Shown here: in pieces, positions 22,011-34,288 of the stretch
How positions within the stretch are numbered: the first letter of the stretch is position 1
Layout: the number at the start of each line of letters is the position of its first letter
Assembly: GCF_001522545.3 (NCBI RefSeq)
Contig: NC_031770.1
Span: 90,786,339 to 90,850,338, forward strand
Source: Parus major
Taxonomy: Eukaryota > Chordata > Aves > Passeriformes > Paridae
Direction of reading: 5' to 3'
Length of the DNA stretch: 64,000 nt
Notes under the pieces: generated by a model
The model's database searches: none
What the model saw: the letters and a program-made list of their open reading frames with translations, nothing else
Told to the model about the DNA's origin: nothing
Translations under genes and position numbers: made by a program

Positions 22011-22925
22011 TGAGGCAGCTCGCAGCTGAGCACCTGTCCCCGATACAGCCTCTGTCTTCTCCCACCTCGCTCCCGGTTGTTCTTGCCTGCCTCCGGGATG
22101 ACGGTTCCCCTTGCGGTTTTTACTGTCTGAGTCTCCCGTAACCCTCCCAAGGCGCTTTACATCGTTCCCACCATTTTATTTTTCTCGCTGCTCTTTTCAG
22201 TGCGGGGGCGGCTGAAGCGGGGGGAGCAGGGCTACCGCGGCCCGGGCTGGCGGGCGAGGCTGGAGCCTTCGCCGTCCTGCGGGTGCCCATGGCCAGGTTC
22301 CCTCGCCCGCCTGGGCAGCACGGCAGGGTGCTTTCCCTCCGCTAGCCTCCGGCCGTGATCTGCAGGGAGAGGCGGTAGAAGGCCAGCCCGGGCTGCCGGG
22401 ACCCGGGCAGAAGCTTTACCCCGTCCGGAGGAGCGGCTGCGGCTCCTCACCATCCCGATGGCATCCTTCCTCTGCCCGGAACCTGCCGCTGCCGCGGTCC
22501 ACCGGGCAACGCCACCCGGCTGCCTCTGTGGGAAGGGAGCGGGGCGAGAAAGGCGCACGTCTTTCCTGGGCTGTGAATCCGCGGCTCCCGGAGATGGGGC
22601 TGTGCCCGGCAGCACACACAGCCCGGGGCGGGCGGGGGCTTTCTCGGCGTGGCCGCCCTACCCAAACTTCCAGCATCCCCAGCCCCCACACCCCCAGGTG
22701 CCTCCTTCTCCCGGTCCCCGCCCGCTCGGGGCCGGGCGGCCGCTCCCAGCCCGCACACGTGCCGGGTGCCCCGGCGCTGCCCGGGGCACAGCCCGGCCGG
22801 GCGGGGAGCTCCGGGTCGCTGGCGGAGCTGCTCCGACAGCCGCACTCGGGGCACGGCCACCGCGGGACGAGGGACAGCTGCTGCCGCGGCCACGCCGCTC
22901 CCGGGGCGGGCCGACACCCGCGACT

Positions 22926-25900
22926 CATTTGTTAAATACACTGTAGCCGGTTATGTCGTTTGACATTTAAGTGTTTTCTTTTCATGGCTGACAGCACATA
23001 CGAAAAGCTGGAGGCTGGATCATGGTTATTCAGCGACGATCCGACGTGCTTTGCTTACATACAAAGGCTTTGCCAGGAACGTTTGGGCACTGCCTCTGAT
23101 GCTGCTCTGCAGAATGTAATTATACCTGCTTAACGTGAAGCAGCAACACAGCCACTTAAAGGCTAAAGACTGACTTATTGAAGTCAAACAACAGGTTGAA
23201 GGGGAACCATCGGGGACAGTTGACATAATTCCTTCCCGCTTACCTTCCCAGGCAATTGAGCACAGATATCTATATTTAGTCAAATGTAGTCCTGAGGCTG
23301 AAATTACGTTTATACTTTAGAGAGTGAAAAAACTCCTTCCTTAGTAACATAAGGACCCAGGGTTTCAGCAGCTCATGAAATAATTTTAATTATTAGATTC
23401 TAAGAACTCTGTTTTACCAGCCTCTTGCTACCAAATAATTTGGTCACTGTAAAGGGAATTCATGCAGGTTTTGCTTGGTTTGGAGGTTTTACAAGTGAAG
23501 AAAGAAATAAGTGCTGAATTTCTGCAGGTGTTGCCCCAGGCATGCCCATATCTTTCAGTAAAATGACAGGTGGGTTGCTTTCCACATTGTTCCTCGTTAT
23601 GAAATGAAATGGAAGCCCTTTGTTGCTGTGGAATTTTCTGTAACTTTTTTAAGGAACAAGGGAGGATAAAAATGAACATTCATCGCTATTCACTGTGGTA
23701 GACTTGAGCTGCAGTTCTATACATTTCTTTGGACTGATTTAATCTGATTGATGGACCTGAGTGTTTTGGAAAACATTTGGGGAATTCTTCCCTGTTAATT
23801 GTGCTTTAAACATCAATGGAAATCAGTATGGAGTAATTTAAAGGAACCGCTTTCCCAGAAGCTACCCTGTCATAGCAACTATGCTTCAACAAGACAGACA
23901 GCACGGTGTTCAGCTGTGCATGTTAAGATGGGCTTGTTTATAGAGCCATTTGCTAATTCTGATATGTTATATTGTAACAACAGCAAACAAAACACCCTAT
24001 TGATCTTCTTGAAAGACACAACACATCAGTATAATTTCTGCAAAAAGTCATACTGGTCTGGTATAGAACAAATGGTAGATTTAGACTAATTGAACAGACT
24101 AAAATTCAAGAAAAAAAAGAGTAAAATACATTTCTGCTGTGAACTAACATCTGTGGTCAACCTCTATTCAGTAGAACCTATATGCAGTAGAAATATATAC
24201 TGCTTAATACCTAGAGTTGTTCCAGTACATGTTTTCAAGGTAATTTCCTGGACATGTTTAGATAACCAAAATACAGCACCTTCATTGCCACTCGGTTTGC
24301 TCAAACTAAATGTAAGCAGGCTTGTGCACAGAGGTGTCTTTCAGATTAATGGAAATAGCAAATGGAAAACATTTCTGTTCTTAAATTAGATACAGACAGT
24401 GAAAGGACTCTCACATCTACAGCTCAGGATTTTGTTCTAAAAAATAAATAAATAATTCTCAAAACATTTTATGTACCTTCTGTTTCCTGCTATCACTTTG
24501 TCAAAATAATTGCTACAACTACATCACACAAAACTACCACTCTGTTTAAGGCCTACTCCTGTTGGACTGAGAGTGTTTGTCTCTTTTAAAGTATTTTTTT
24601 TTTTCTCCAAAGCAGTGCTTTTCAAAGTATGAGGCTGGTATCTCTAGAGAGGTTCCATTCTCTTCCAGAGAAGACTAAAGCAATTCTGGGGAAAATGCAT
24701 TGAAAAAAAGGAATTTTTAAAAGAACATCAGAGCAATGTATTGCACACCCAGCTGTAAAACCAAGTGTTTGATGGATGCATTCTCCATCCCCCAGCTCAA
24801 TGAGGAGAAAGGCACAGTAGAGAATATCCAGCTCTGACCATGTAATATTTTAAAGTAAAAATGCATTTACTTTTTAGCAAGATATGAATCTGCCCTATTT
24901 TTTTTTACATCGAGATATGTATATGATGCCCTTAACTATGTATAGGAATAGGAAACTTGGTCAGCTTGAGTATAATGTAGTGGAGAGCATATCAATTCAA
25001 CAAAGGTTCACCAAACACTGATTTTAGACTCTTGAACCCATAGTTGAGGTTTGAATTCCCACTGTCAGCCAGTAAAGATTTTTCAGTTTCTCTGGTGTGT
25101 GTGTGTGTGGAACAGGATACTGCGGTGAGGAGCTGGAGATGGTTCACAGGCACATGACAACAGACACACATGGAACTTCAGGATGTATTGAAACCTGTGA
25201 GACCACTTCAGCACCATCTCTGATTTGTATAGATAATCATTCTGCAGATTTTCTATACTGCAAATATGTCTATTTTACTGAATCTTACTCTCATGTCCCT
25301 TTATACAGACATGTATGTTTTTGATCAGACAATGGGGATTTTTTGTTTGGGAAGGGCAGTTGTCATTTTTCTGCTGGCAGACTGCTTTGTCTATGCGAGC
25401 ATTTCCTCTTATTTTTACTCATGGTGTGTATTAGTATTACATATGCATTTGTATAGGCAAGTTTTTAAAAAGACACCTATGGCACTTATGCCTCAATAGC
25501 ATTTACACTAATAAAAACTCTTGTCCAAACAAATTAGGAGCAATCTGAAACTGTAAATAGTTTGAGTTATACATTCAAGATCTACCATGCTCTATAGAAA
25601 GGCTGAAAAGCATCAGGGACCACTGTTTTCAACTTTTTCAAGATGTAATCCGTACACCATCACGTTAGCTCCCTCTTGTAACCTTTCCTCGGAGAAGTGA
25701 CGGCTTGATAGTGTCACAGTATAAAACCTCCAGTGGATTTAAAGATAAGATGTAATTTCATCTTGCTCAAATCTGTATTGAACCATCATGTTTCTCTTCA
25801 GCAATGATGACATTATTCTGCTGGCAAACAGCTTTCTGTGTGAGCACAGACACTGCAGCATAGTGCCGGGCTGCCTGTAGCCGGCAGGGGATGCAGTGTG

Positions 25901-28900
25901 GAAAGGGGAATTGCTGGTTTAACTGTACAATCCACCAAAGCAGTAGCATAAGTGTGAGACCTGTAATAAAGTGTGATCTCTAATAAGTGTGATCTCTAAT
26001 AAAAAATTCAAGTGTACAACTCGATTCAAGTCAGGGTCACAGAATAAGAATCTACCCTCTAGTTCTCTATACGGCTGCAAAATTAGCCACATCAGACTGA
26101 GATAAATTGGATGTTCGTCCAATTTTTGCAGTGAGCAAAGAATAAATCATATGTAAATTCTCCTAATGTGTATGAATCACTTTCTTTTACTTAGAAGTTT
26201 TACTTTTCTACGTCAGCTGTAATTTCCCTTAAATAATTTTTTATCAACCACAAACTTTTGAAATAGGGGAAAAAATGTCATTAATGCCTGAGGAAAGCTG
26301 TGAGATCTTTCTTTGTCCTGACACATCTTTGTTCTGGCTGGATGAAAGACTTCACTCCACTATATGACATTTCTATTGCATTTAAGGAAATCTACACTGT
26401 ATTTGTTATAAGCATTTCTCAGAGGAATAACTACTTACACAAATTACTTGGATTATTGTTAGTGTTATATTGACACCCAAAGGCAACATATATCTGTTGT
26501 CTGCATTTAGTAATTGAATGGTAAATAAAGGCATGCATGCACTCTTTCAATAGTAATAATGCATATTATTTCTAATACCAAGTCTTACTTTCTCGGAGAT
26601 AATATTTTTTTTCTGCATTTCTTTCTCATATAGGAAAAAAGAAAAAGAAAAGAAAGTGATGGTAGTTTCTTGCCATTTTTACCTGAAGGGAGATTCATTT
26701 AAAGGACAAAGCAAGATTTAATCACTCTTACATTGCTGATGATTAACCAGAACTCTTGATTAATCAGAATATCATCAATGAGCTGCTTTTAGAAAAGAAA
26801 TAAGAAAAAAAAAAAGTCACATTTTCTAGAAATTATAGTAATGCTTTAATTTCCACCATAAAAATTAATTGCAGTTTCTTACAGCTTTTTAATTATTTAA
26901 TTATGCATTTTAATGATACCTTCATGCATATTCTGAAATAGTTTTTTGACTTCTTTCAAGTAAATTTCTTGTCTCTTCCCTGTCCAGTAAAAGGTAACTT
27001 CAGGCAGTTCTGAGAGCACAATTCTGCTGCATTGGAAACTGAAATTCATATTGATTTCAGAAATAGCTCAACTGGCTACTTTTGAACAGATTGCTACTCC
27101 AAATGATCCAGACAAAGTGGACATTGCAGCTGAATGGTGGAGTCAGACCCTGTTTAATTTGAGCTCTTGTGGATGAGAACCTCTAACAATGTTTGCATCC
27201 ATGAATGACTTTAAAAATAGAAAACTAAGTGAATCACAGCAACAAGCCTTCATAATATTAATATATTTATGTATATGTGGAAGCATTCTGTTTTTTAACA
27301 GTATCTCTGGTATCTCTGGTATCTCTGAGCATCTGGCCTCTACCTTACTTCCTTTTTTTTATTTTCTGCTTTTTCCTTTAAAGGCATTATGAACAATACA
27401 CAGAGAAAGCTAGTATCATTTTATTCTCTGTATGTTTTATATCTGTTGTACAGTATCCTATGGATACGGAAGTACAGAATCATGTTCCGTATTCATGTCT
27501 TGGTTGCACAGTGGCTTTCCCAAATATTTGCAGCAGTGCAGCTGACACAGACTTGAATAAATAATAATGAATAAAACTTTTTATGCAGTGTTTGTTTTGC
27601 AAATTTGCATGAAATACGATCAGCATTTAAAAATTACATTTTGCAGTACTTGCTTCGTGTCTTGTGTTCAATTGCAAGGCAATGGTTTTTTTTCATGTAA
27701 TTTCACCAAACATTAAGTTTTGCATATTTTTTATCTTTCTTCTTTCTTGTCTGATAGTTTTACTTGTTTTTTTTTTTATTTTTTTTTGTTTGTTTTTTTT
27801 TTTGGTTTTTTTGCTAGAAAATCATTTTGAAACCTGTGTTTGAGGGTTTTTATTGAAATGTTCTTATAATTCTGATGTTTGCAGCAAACCTTTGACATTT
27901 GTCACAGAATAAATCTGGGTTTAGGGATATTTTTTTCCCCTCGACCATTATATGATTTTCAGATCAAATATAGCCATGATACAATATTGCATAAATAATT
28001 GTTTACTTCCTTTGACCTGCATTACTTGCCATATTGTGTTCACACATAAACTCCAAAAGAACACAGACATTCAAACTTTTATTTTGCTTACACTATTGCT
28101 GAAACACAAGCAATTTACAGTGCACTGGGAACAAAAGTGCAGCCAGCCTTGCCTTGCACTTGGAAGTTGGGTTCAAGGGTGGGCCCAAACACACTGGAGA
28201 GCAGGTTATTTTCTTTTTTTAAATACTGGCCCAGCTGTAGCTTGGATTTAAAGCGTCCTCACTGTGCTTGCACTGCCTGCTGCTGAAATGTGTGGGTTAG
28301 CTTGGCTTGCTTTGCAGAGTGTATCCAGAATACATGGCTGAGCTCTTAGGCTTGGCTCTGGGCATTTTGCTTGAGCTTGCCTTGGGGTTCAGCCTCAAGT
28401 CATGGTGCACATAACACACACCGTGGAACTCGGGATCCACATCACACTGCTGCTGTACAACACAGAGCTGCAAGGAACAGGGAGGTCACTTTGTCAAGAA
28501 GCAGCTGATGTTAGGAAGCATGTGGCTAGATATTGCAGGAATATACATGAGCTTACAGAACCTGCCTTGCCCTGAACATAGAAAAAAAATGTAGGTGACT
28601 GTGAGGACAAGAAAAAAAGGAAAGAAAGAATGATGTTTACACAACAGTGAAATTTTTGAAAAAGCCACTTTGATAAAATAAATAAAAAAAAAAAAAAAGC
28701 AAAATGTAACTTATTTTTAGACCAATTTTGCATGCTTCTGGCTGTGAAACAAATGGTCATGACAAATCACACTGTTCTCACTAATGTTTGTGGGATATCA
28801 ATGCAGAAACTGACTGCATTCAAGTGACTAAGTACACTATTTTAGCTTTGCCCCAGCAGCCAGATTCTCTATTGGTATCCTGCTGATGTTTCCTATAATA

Positions 28901-29631
28901 CATAGATTGTGTCATACCAAGCATTTTTTTGAGGGGGAGGGGGAAACATTTTATAATTCACTTTCAGAAGCTCATTTCAAACAACTGCTAATATCACAAT
29001 CAGAGACCCTCTTCATTTGTAGATATCTCTCAGAAGAAATTGATATTCTTTATCTTAGCATGCAAATATCCTCAGCACATTTTGACCCATTGTTTGCAGT
29101 GGCTCTTACACTGAAAATGTAGTGTTAATAGATCTTATGAAGTCAACAGTGACAGCAAGTAACATTTTGATCATTAGTTGTACTTAATTATTTCTGTTTA
29201 TATTTCCTGTGAAATCTGTATAAGGAAGGCTTTATTTTTAAATTTGATTAACATAGATTAAAATACAGAAATATTCCTTTTTTTTTTTCCTGGTACATAA
29301 TTTAGTTAACTTGAAACTAGTTGTAAGGAAAAAAAAGCATTCTGCTATGCAGAAGTAGGCAAATTAGACATAGACTCTAATCATCAGTTAGATAGTTTGG
29401 GTTGCTTTATATCAGATTTTAACTAGTTAGGACCTGATCTAAAAGTTGGAGAACTCACAGAATTTAACAAATCTCATTAACCTTAAAAGACTTTTTATCT
29501 TGCCTTTGTTATAGCCACATATCACACAGATAACTTGCATTGAAACGAGGACGCTAGAACAAATCTAATACATTAAACAAAATTCAAACTCTTAGTTTGT
29601 TACGAAATTGACCACAGAAATGCTTTCTAGG
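22926..29631. other. CSMD1 intron 1, no further gene
   Basis: AT-rich intron sequence. Small simple repeats are visible: three exact copies of GTATCTCTG at 27301-27327, a T-rich tract at about 27765-27812, and an A run at about 28684-28698. A 16-bp unit (GTGTGATCTCTAATAA) is duplicated near 25969-26001. No exon, RNA gene or transposon could be named. Confidence 0.5.
27765..27812. repeat. T-rich low-complexity tract
   Basis: Almost pure T, broken by a few A and G residues. It could also be the antisense A-tail of a worn retroposed copy, but no body sequence was recognised next to it. Confidence 0.8.
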
Positions 29632-30487
29632 ATCACAGAATGGTTTGGGCTAAACCTTAAGATCACCTTATCCTAACTCCTTTGCCACTGGCAGGCACAC
29701 CTTCCACTAGAGCATGTTACTCAAAACCCAATCCAACCTGACTTTGAACACTTTCAGAGATAGAATATGAACAGCTTCTCTGGGCAACCTGTTGGAGTGC
29801 CTGATTATTCTCACAGTCAATAATTTCTCTGTAATGTCTAATCTAAACCTACTGTCCTTCAGCTTGAAGCCTTTTCCCCTTGTCCAATCGCTACATGCTC
29901 TTGTGAAAAGTCCCTCACTCTCTTGCTTGTAGGCCATCTTTGGGTAGACCATCTAAGGTCTTCCTGGAGAGTTTTCTTCTTCACACTGAACAGCCCCAGC
30001 TCTCTCAGCCTGTCTCCATAGGAGAGGTACTCCAGCCCTCTGATCATCTTTTATGGCCTTCTCTGGACTTGCTCCTACAGGTATATTCTTACTATGTCAG
30101 GGGCCCAGAGCTGGACACAGTTCTCCAGGTGGGATTTCATGAGAGCACATAGAGGGGTAGAATCACCTCCCTCAACATGCTGTTCCTGTTTCTTTCAATG
30201 CAGCTCAGTTTATGTTTGGCTTTCTGGGCCGCAAGCGCACATTGCTGCGTCATTTGAACTTCTCATCCACCAACACCCCATGTCCTTCTCCTCAGGGCTA
30301 CTCTTAAGTAATTCTCTTTCCAGCCTGTGTTTATGCTTGGGACTGCCCCAACTCCTGTGCAGGACCTTAAAATTGATCTTGTTAAGTTTTATGAGGTTTT
30401 CACAGGCCCACCTCTCGAGCCTGTCCTGGCTGAATGTTGTCACTTCCCTCCAGCATGTTGTCTGCCCTGCAACTTGGTGTTATTTCC
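29632..30487 (-). mobile_element. CR1 LINE, 3' 850 bp, antisense in intron 1
   Basis: The complement of a CR1 copy. Its 3' end (GGATCACAGAATGGTTTGGG) begins at 29632, and the element reads leftwards from RT/ORF2 C-terminal sequence near 30440. On the minus strand the frame at 30443-30210 resembles the CR1 ORF2 block LERWA-NLIK-NK-KVLH-GNPKH-RL, then SSPEEKDLG, then an AAMCACGPESQT-like stretch. A second frame (30047-29859) carries RGLEYLSYGDRLRELGLFSV, the conserved RT C-terminal block. Frameshifts separate these frames. The copy is 5'-truncated and dead. Confidence 0.92.
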
Positions 30488-33163
30488 TTAAAGATAAATG
30501 ATGCCTCACATTTTTTTGACCTATCTGAAATGTATCTCACTCCACTGGCTTTCACTGGTTATATAATTTATTTGGTTCTGAGGAAACATTAACCTTTAAT
30601 TGCTTTCTTTAGCAACATTTAGTAAACAGGCTGATAGCATGGAGATGATCTATGCAAGCAGCAAAGAAGGATTTCTTCAACCCATGTTGCCATGACAATT
30701 TAGATTTTTCTTGTCAACTCCTGAGAAGCTTTGAAGTAATTTCTTTAAAGCAATGAATCAGGGGATATTTTGGAAATTGAAGTTGCTCTCTTTTTTTAAA
30801 TTTAGTATCATTTAACACAGTAAGGGGCCTGACCCAAAAGATTGTAAGATCTACAAACAAAAAGCATTGCAAAAAATATAACATCATGTAACCCTTTTTG
30901 TGGATCTCTAATGATTTACATCAGCAGTGGAGCTGACTTCAGATGCATTATCAAGTGACTTAGACTTTTTTATTAACTATATGATAGTAATAAATAGTTA
31001 TCATAAAAATAATGGATAATGAATACTGGAGAGCCCAGCTTATAGCTGTCATTTTGATCCTCCTGACAGTATTTTATCTTGCAGTTATTTTGAGGTAATT
31101 AGATTACAGAAGGATTATAGAACAAAGATGGACTAAACATTTTATTTTTGTTACAGTTACAATTATAACATTAGTTCAATGAATGAGAAATAATATCAAA
31201 AGGGTGTTGTCCGCATATTTAAAATCCTATCCCAGATAAGTCCCCTGTACAATGCTATTAATAATCAAACTAAACTTCCCTTTTGTTATTTGTTTTAATT
31301 GAAATAGACTGTTCTGAAAAAGAACTAAAACTAGTCTAAACTAATTTAATTTAATTTAATTCCTAAGAAATAAATTACTGGCTTAATGAGGTATTTCTTT
31401 GGTTGTTGTTAGCCCTGATGAAAACATGGTAATGGAAAGAAGATAATGTGAAATGCTGTTTCTGCTGGGAAAATACATTTCTCTGTATAGAAGACAAGAA
31501 AAGTAGCTCAGTAATGGTTTTCTTTTTAAAATGTTCCTGGCAGATGATGGTCACTGTGTTGGTGTAGTTTGTTTACCGCTTTGCAATAGATTTGAGATGA
31601 GTCATATCACATTAGAAGGAAAATTGAGAAGTTGTTTTGTCAAAGTGAATTCTGTTTTCCTTTTTTGTCATATATACTCAAATTACTAGTTCTCTTTAAA
31701 CAGACACCTAATTGATTTTTTATAAGTGTTTATTCTTGTTGCATCTATAAATCTGAGTTTCTGTTGTTAGAAATGGTAAGTGCAGATATATCCTTTCTAT
31801 ATATGGAATAAGGTGACTGAGCTAGAATCTTCTGTCACTTCACCTCATGCATCTCTTTTACACTATTTTATTTTTATGGTAGTTTGAACCACAGTAATTT
31901 CAACATCTACAAGCACAGTTGTTTTTCTCAAGCCTTTCTATCCTCTTGCCTTCAGAATGGGAGCTGACTGAATAAGGACTGTAGGATGGGTTCTCAAGAT
32001 TTCATGTTGTATAGACATTTTTATTTTGGTCTTAATTCTTTATTGACTTTTTAAGCCCACTTTTCCAGTAATGCATCTCAGTTTATCCGCAGAGTTAGAA
32101 AAAATTGTACTTACTAGAATATTTGTTAAAGAAACAGACTTGTGGATGCAGTACTTATAAGATGCTAGACATTCAGAAGGAAAAACAACCTTTTTTCCAA
32201 AAACATTTTATGGAAGAGAAAATCCATTAGTTGAATAATAGAATATGGACATACTGCACAATAAAACATGTCTGAGCTCATTCTACCTGCAGAACAAGCT
32301 TTAGCACGAAGTTTAAGGATGCTGTGGAAGGGCAGAAGGTACTGTTTGCAGTCAAGAGCCTAGATATTAGTGCCAAATACCAGCAGTTCTCACTGCCATA
32401 GGAGAAAATTGCAGATCTTAGCAGTTTTGAACATAAAGAAATTTGTGCTGTACTTAACTTGAGAATCTTCAGAATCTGAGTGCAATAGAGTTCTGTAAAG
32501 GGAATGAATACATACCATTTTAAGCATTTACTATTCTTATCTCCTTGTTAGTATCTGAATTAAGCAAAGTTTCCGAACCTATTAGCATTGCGTTATTATT
32601 TTAGGAATAAGAATTCCTCAAGGGAATAAAATTTTTCTTTAAAACTGCTGAAATTATGTAATTCTGTGTATTAAAACAATAACCACAACAGAAAAAAATC
32701 CCAAAAAAACTAACAAAAAAACCCTAAAGAAATGAAGTACCAACCTGGATCTGATGTAGCCTGGAACAAAACATTTGTGATTACAAAGCCAATAAAAATC
32801 AGAATTTGGAATGAAGCCGACTCAAACATTACTGTCTATATAGCACAGCGGAGGCTGTTGTCCATGGCCAGAACTAAAAACAATCAGTTCCACCTCCACT
32901 TCTATTTCCTCTATGAGTATTCATCATTTTTACATTTATCCTTCATTGATGGTAATTAAATACAGTTCCTTGTGGTTCCATTTTTCTTTCTGATAAACAG
33001 GCTGTTTGTAAGTGGTGGGCAGGTTCTGGTGGAAAAGAAGTATCTACCCAGTTTTACCACTGTAGAATATGTATCAAATTTCTTTTGATATTGTGCATCA
33101 CTCTGCAGACCATATTTGCAGGATGGCTATATTTGCATTAATATTTTGAATATGCTTTGTCAC
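30488..33163. other. CSMD1 intron 1, no further gene
   Basis: AT-rich intron sequence. A short (AATTT)n repeat occurs at 31342-31361. Nothing else was recognised. 33159-33163 (GTCAC) is the left target duplication of the LTR that follows. Confidence 0.5.
31342..31361. repeat. (AATTT)n short tandem repeat
   Basis: Four uninterrupted copies of a five-base TAATT unit. Confidence 0.9.
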
Positions 33164-34283
33164 CGTACTGGTTTTGCGTGGCCAAGTTTTGGTAGCTGGG
33201 ATGCTACAGTGATTTGATTGTTAATAAATTGAACTTCTGTGAGAAGTTTTTAGAAGCTTCTCCCAGTAAAGCAATGCTAGGTGGTTCCAAGACAGACCCA
33301 TTTCTGGCCAAAGCTGAGCCCACCAGCAAACGTGGTAGAGCTTCTGAGAAAGCACAGTTAGGAAGAGAGAAATATTCTGTGCAATGGCAACTACAGCTGG
33401 GAGAGAGCAGAGAGAATATGGGAGAGGAAAAATGCAGGCACCCAAATCACTGAAGAAGGGTAGGAAGTGCTCCAGGGGCCAGAGATTCCCCTGCAGTATG
33501 TGGTGCAGGCCATGGTGAAGCATCTATGACCCTGCAGCCCATGGCAGTACATGGGGGAGCCTGGAGGAGACCCCTGCCAGAACAGGTGGATGCCTGAAGC
33601 AGGCTGTGATGCTGTTGGAAGCCCACACTGGAGCAGGCTCCTGGAAGAACCTGTGGACCCATAGAAAGAGTAGCCCACACTGGAGCAGATTTGCTGGCAG
33701 GACTTTTGATCCCACAGGGGACCCACGCTGGAGCAGCCTGTTCATTAAGGACTGCGTCCTGTGGAAGGGACCCATCCTGGAGCAGTTTGTGAAGAAGTGC
33801 AGCTCATGGGAAGGACTTATATTGGAGAAGTTTATGGAGGACTAATACCTGTGGGAGGGATCACATGGTGGAGCAGGGGAAGAGTGTGAGTCCTCCTCCT
33901 GAGGAGGAAGGAACAGCAAAGATGAATCTCAGATGAACTGACTGTTATCTCCATTCCCTGTCCCCCTGCATCATTAGGGGGAGGATGTAGAGAAAATATT
34001 GGGTGAATTTGTGCCCTAGGAGAAGGGAGGGGTTGGGGGAAGGTATTTTAAGAGTTTTGTTTATTTCTCATCATCCTATTCTGATTTGATTTTTAATAAA
34101 TTAAAATAATTTCTCTGTGTGGAGTCTGTTTTGCCTATGACAGTAACCAGTGAGTGATCTCTGCATGTCCTTATCTCGATCCATGAACCTTTCATTATAT
34201 TTTCTCTTCCATGTCCAAATGAGGAGGGAGCGATAGAGCAGCTTTGGTGGGATCCCCGTTCTAGACAAGGCCAACCTGGTGCA
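33164..34283 (+). mobile_element. ERVL-type solo LTR with 5-bp target duplication
   Basis: A 1,120-bp LTR of an avian class III (ERVL-like) endogenous retrovirus. It runs from CGTACTGGTTTTG (probably an original TG with T changed to C) to a terminal CA at 34283. It is bounded by identical 5-bp GTCAC copies at 33159-33163 and 34284-34288, the duplication size expected for this class. Inside, about 33610-33880, are several diverged units of roughly 50-60 bp built around CCCACGCTGGAGCAG. An AATAAA polyadenylation signal lies at 34095-34100, followed by the U5-like GAGTCTGTTTTGCCTATGAC stretch. No internal gag, pol or env sequence is present, so it is a recombination-derived solo LTR. It lies in the same sense as CSMD1. 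Family assignment is from memory of passerine LTRs. Confidence 0.85.
33610..33880 (+). repeat. Internal GGAGCAG-type tandem units of the LTR
   Basis: Diverged copies of a (C)CCACGCTGGAGCAG core recur at about 33623, 33671, 33722, 33770, 33819 (as TTGGAGAAG) and 33866, spaced roughly 50 bp apart. This repeat array belongs to the LTR's U3 region. Confidence 0.75.
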
Positions 34284-34288
34284 GTCAC

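Larger units (their letters stand above)
20090..22925 (+). promoter_or_regulatory. CSMD1: CpG island promoter of CSMD1
   Basis: GC content and CpG frequency rise abruptly at about 20090 and fall back to AT-rich DNA at about 22930, with a 204-base N gap inside. The island covers the presumed core promoter, the 5'UTR, coding exon 1 and about 1.75 kb of intron 1. No TATA box is visible near the 5'UTR. Several GC-box-like GGGCGG/CCGCCC motifs are present, typical of dispersed CpG-island promoters. The transcription start cannot be placed and may fall in the gap. Long open frames on both strands across the island are a by-product of few AT-rich stop codons. Confidence 0.85.

Noticed and set aside
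21240..22141. Overlapping long frames on both strands (up to 207 codons) downstream of exon 1
   Set aside because: They overlap each other in several frames, have no recognisable domain, and lie in the intronic part of the CpG island. They are composition shadows.
22416..22963. Several 100-170 codon frames on both strands
   Set aside because: Mutually overlapping, GC-driven, Pro/Arg/Gly-rich, no homology recognised.
24608..25660. Possible hAT transposon ends (CAGTGCTTTTCAAAG at 24615 and CCACTGTTTTCAAC near 25620)
   Set aside because: Both ends read in the same direction, so they are not inverted, and no 8-bp target duplication was found.
33214..33845. Short frames on both strands between 33214 and 33845
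   Set aside because: They lie entirely inside the ERVL LTR, which is non-coding.
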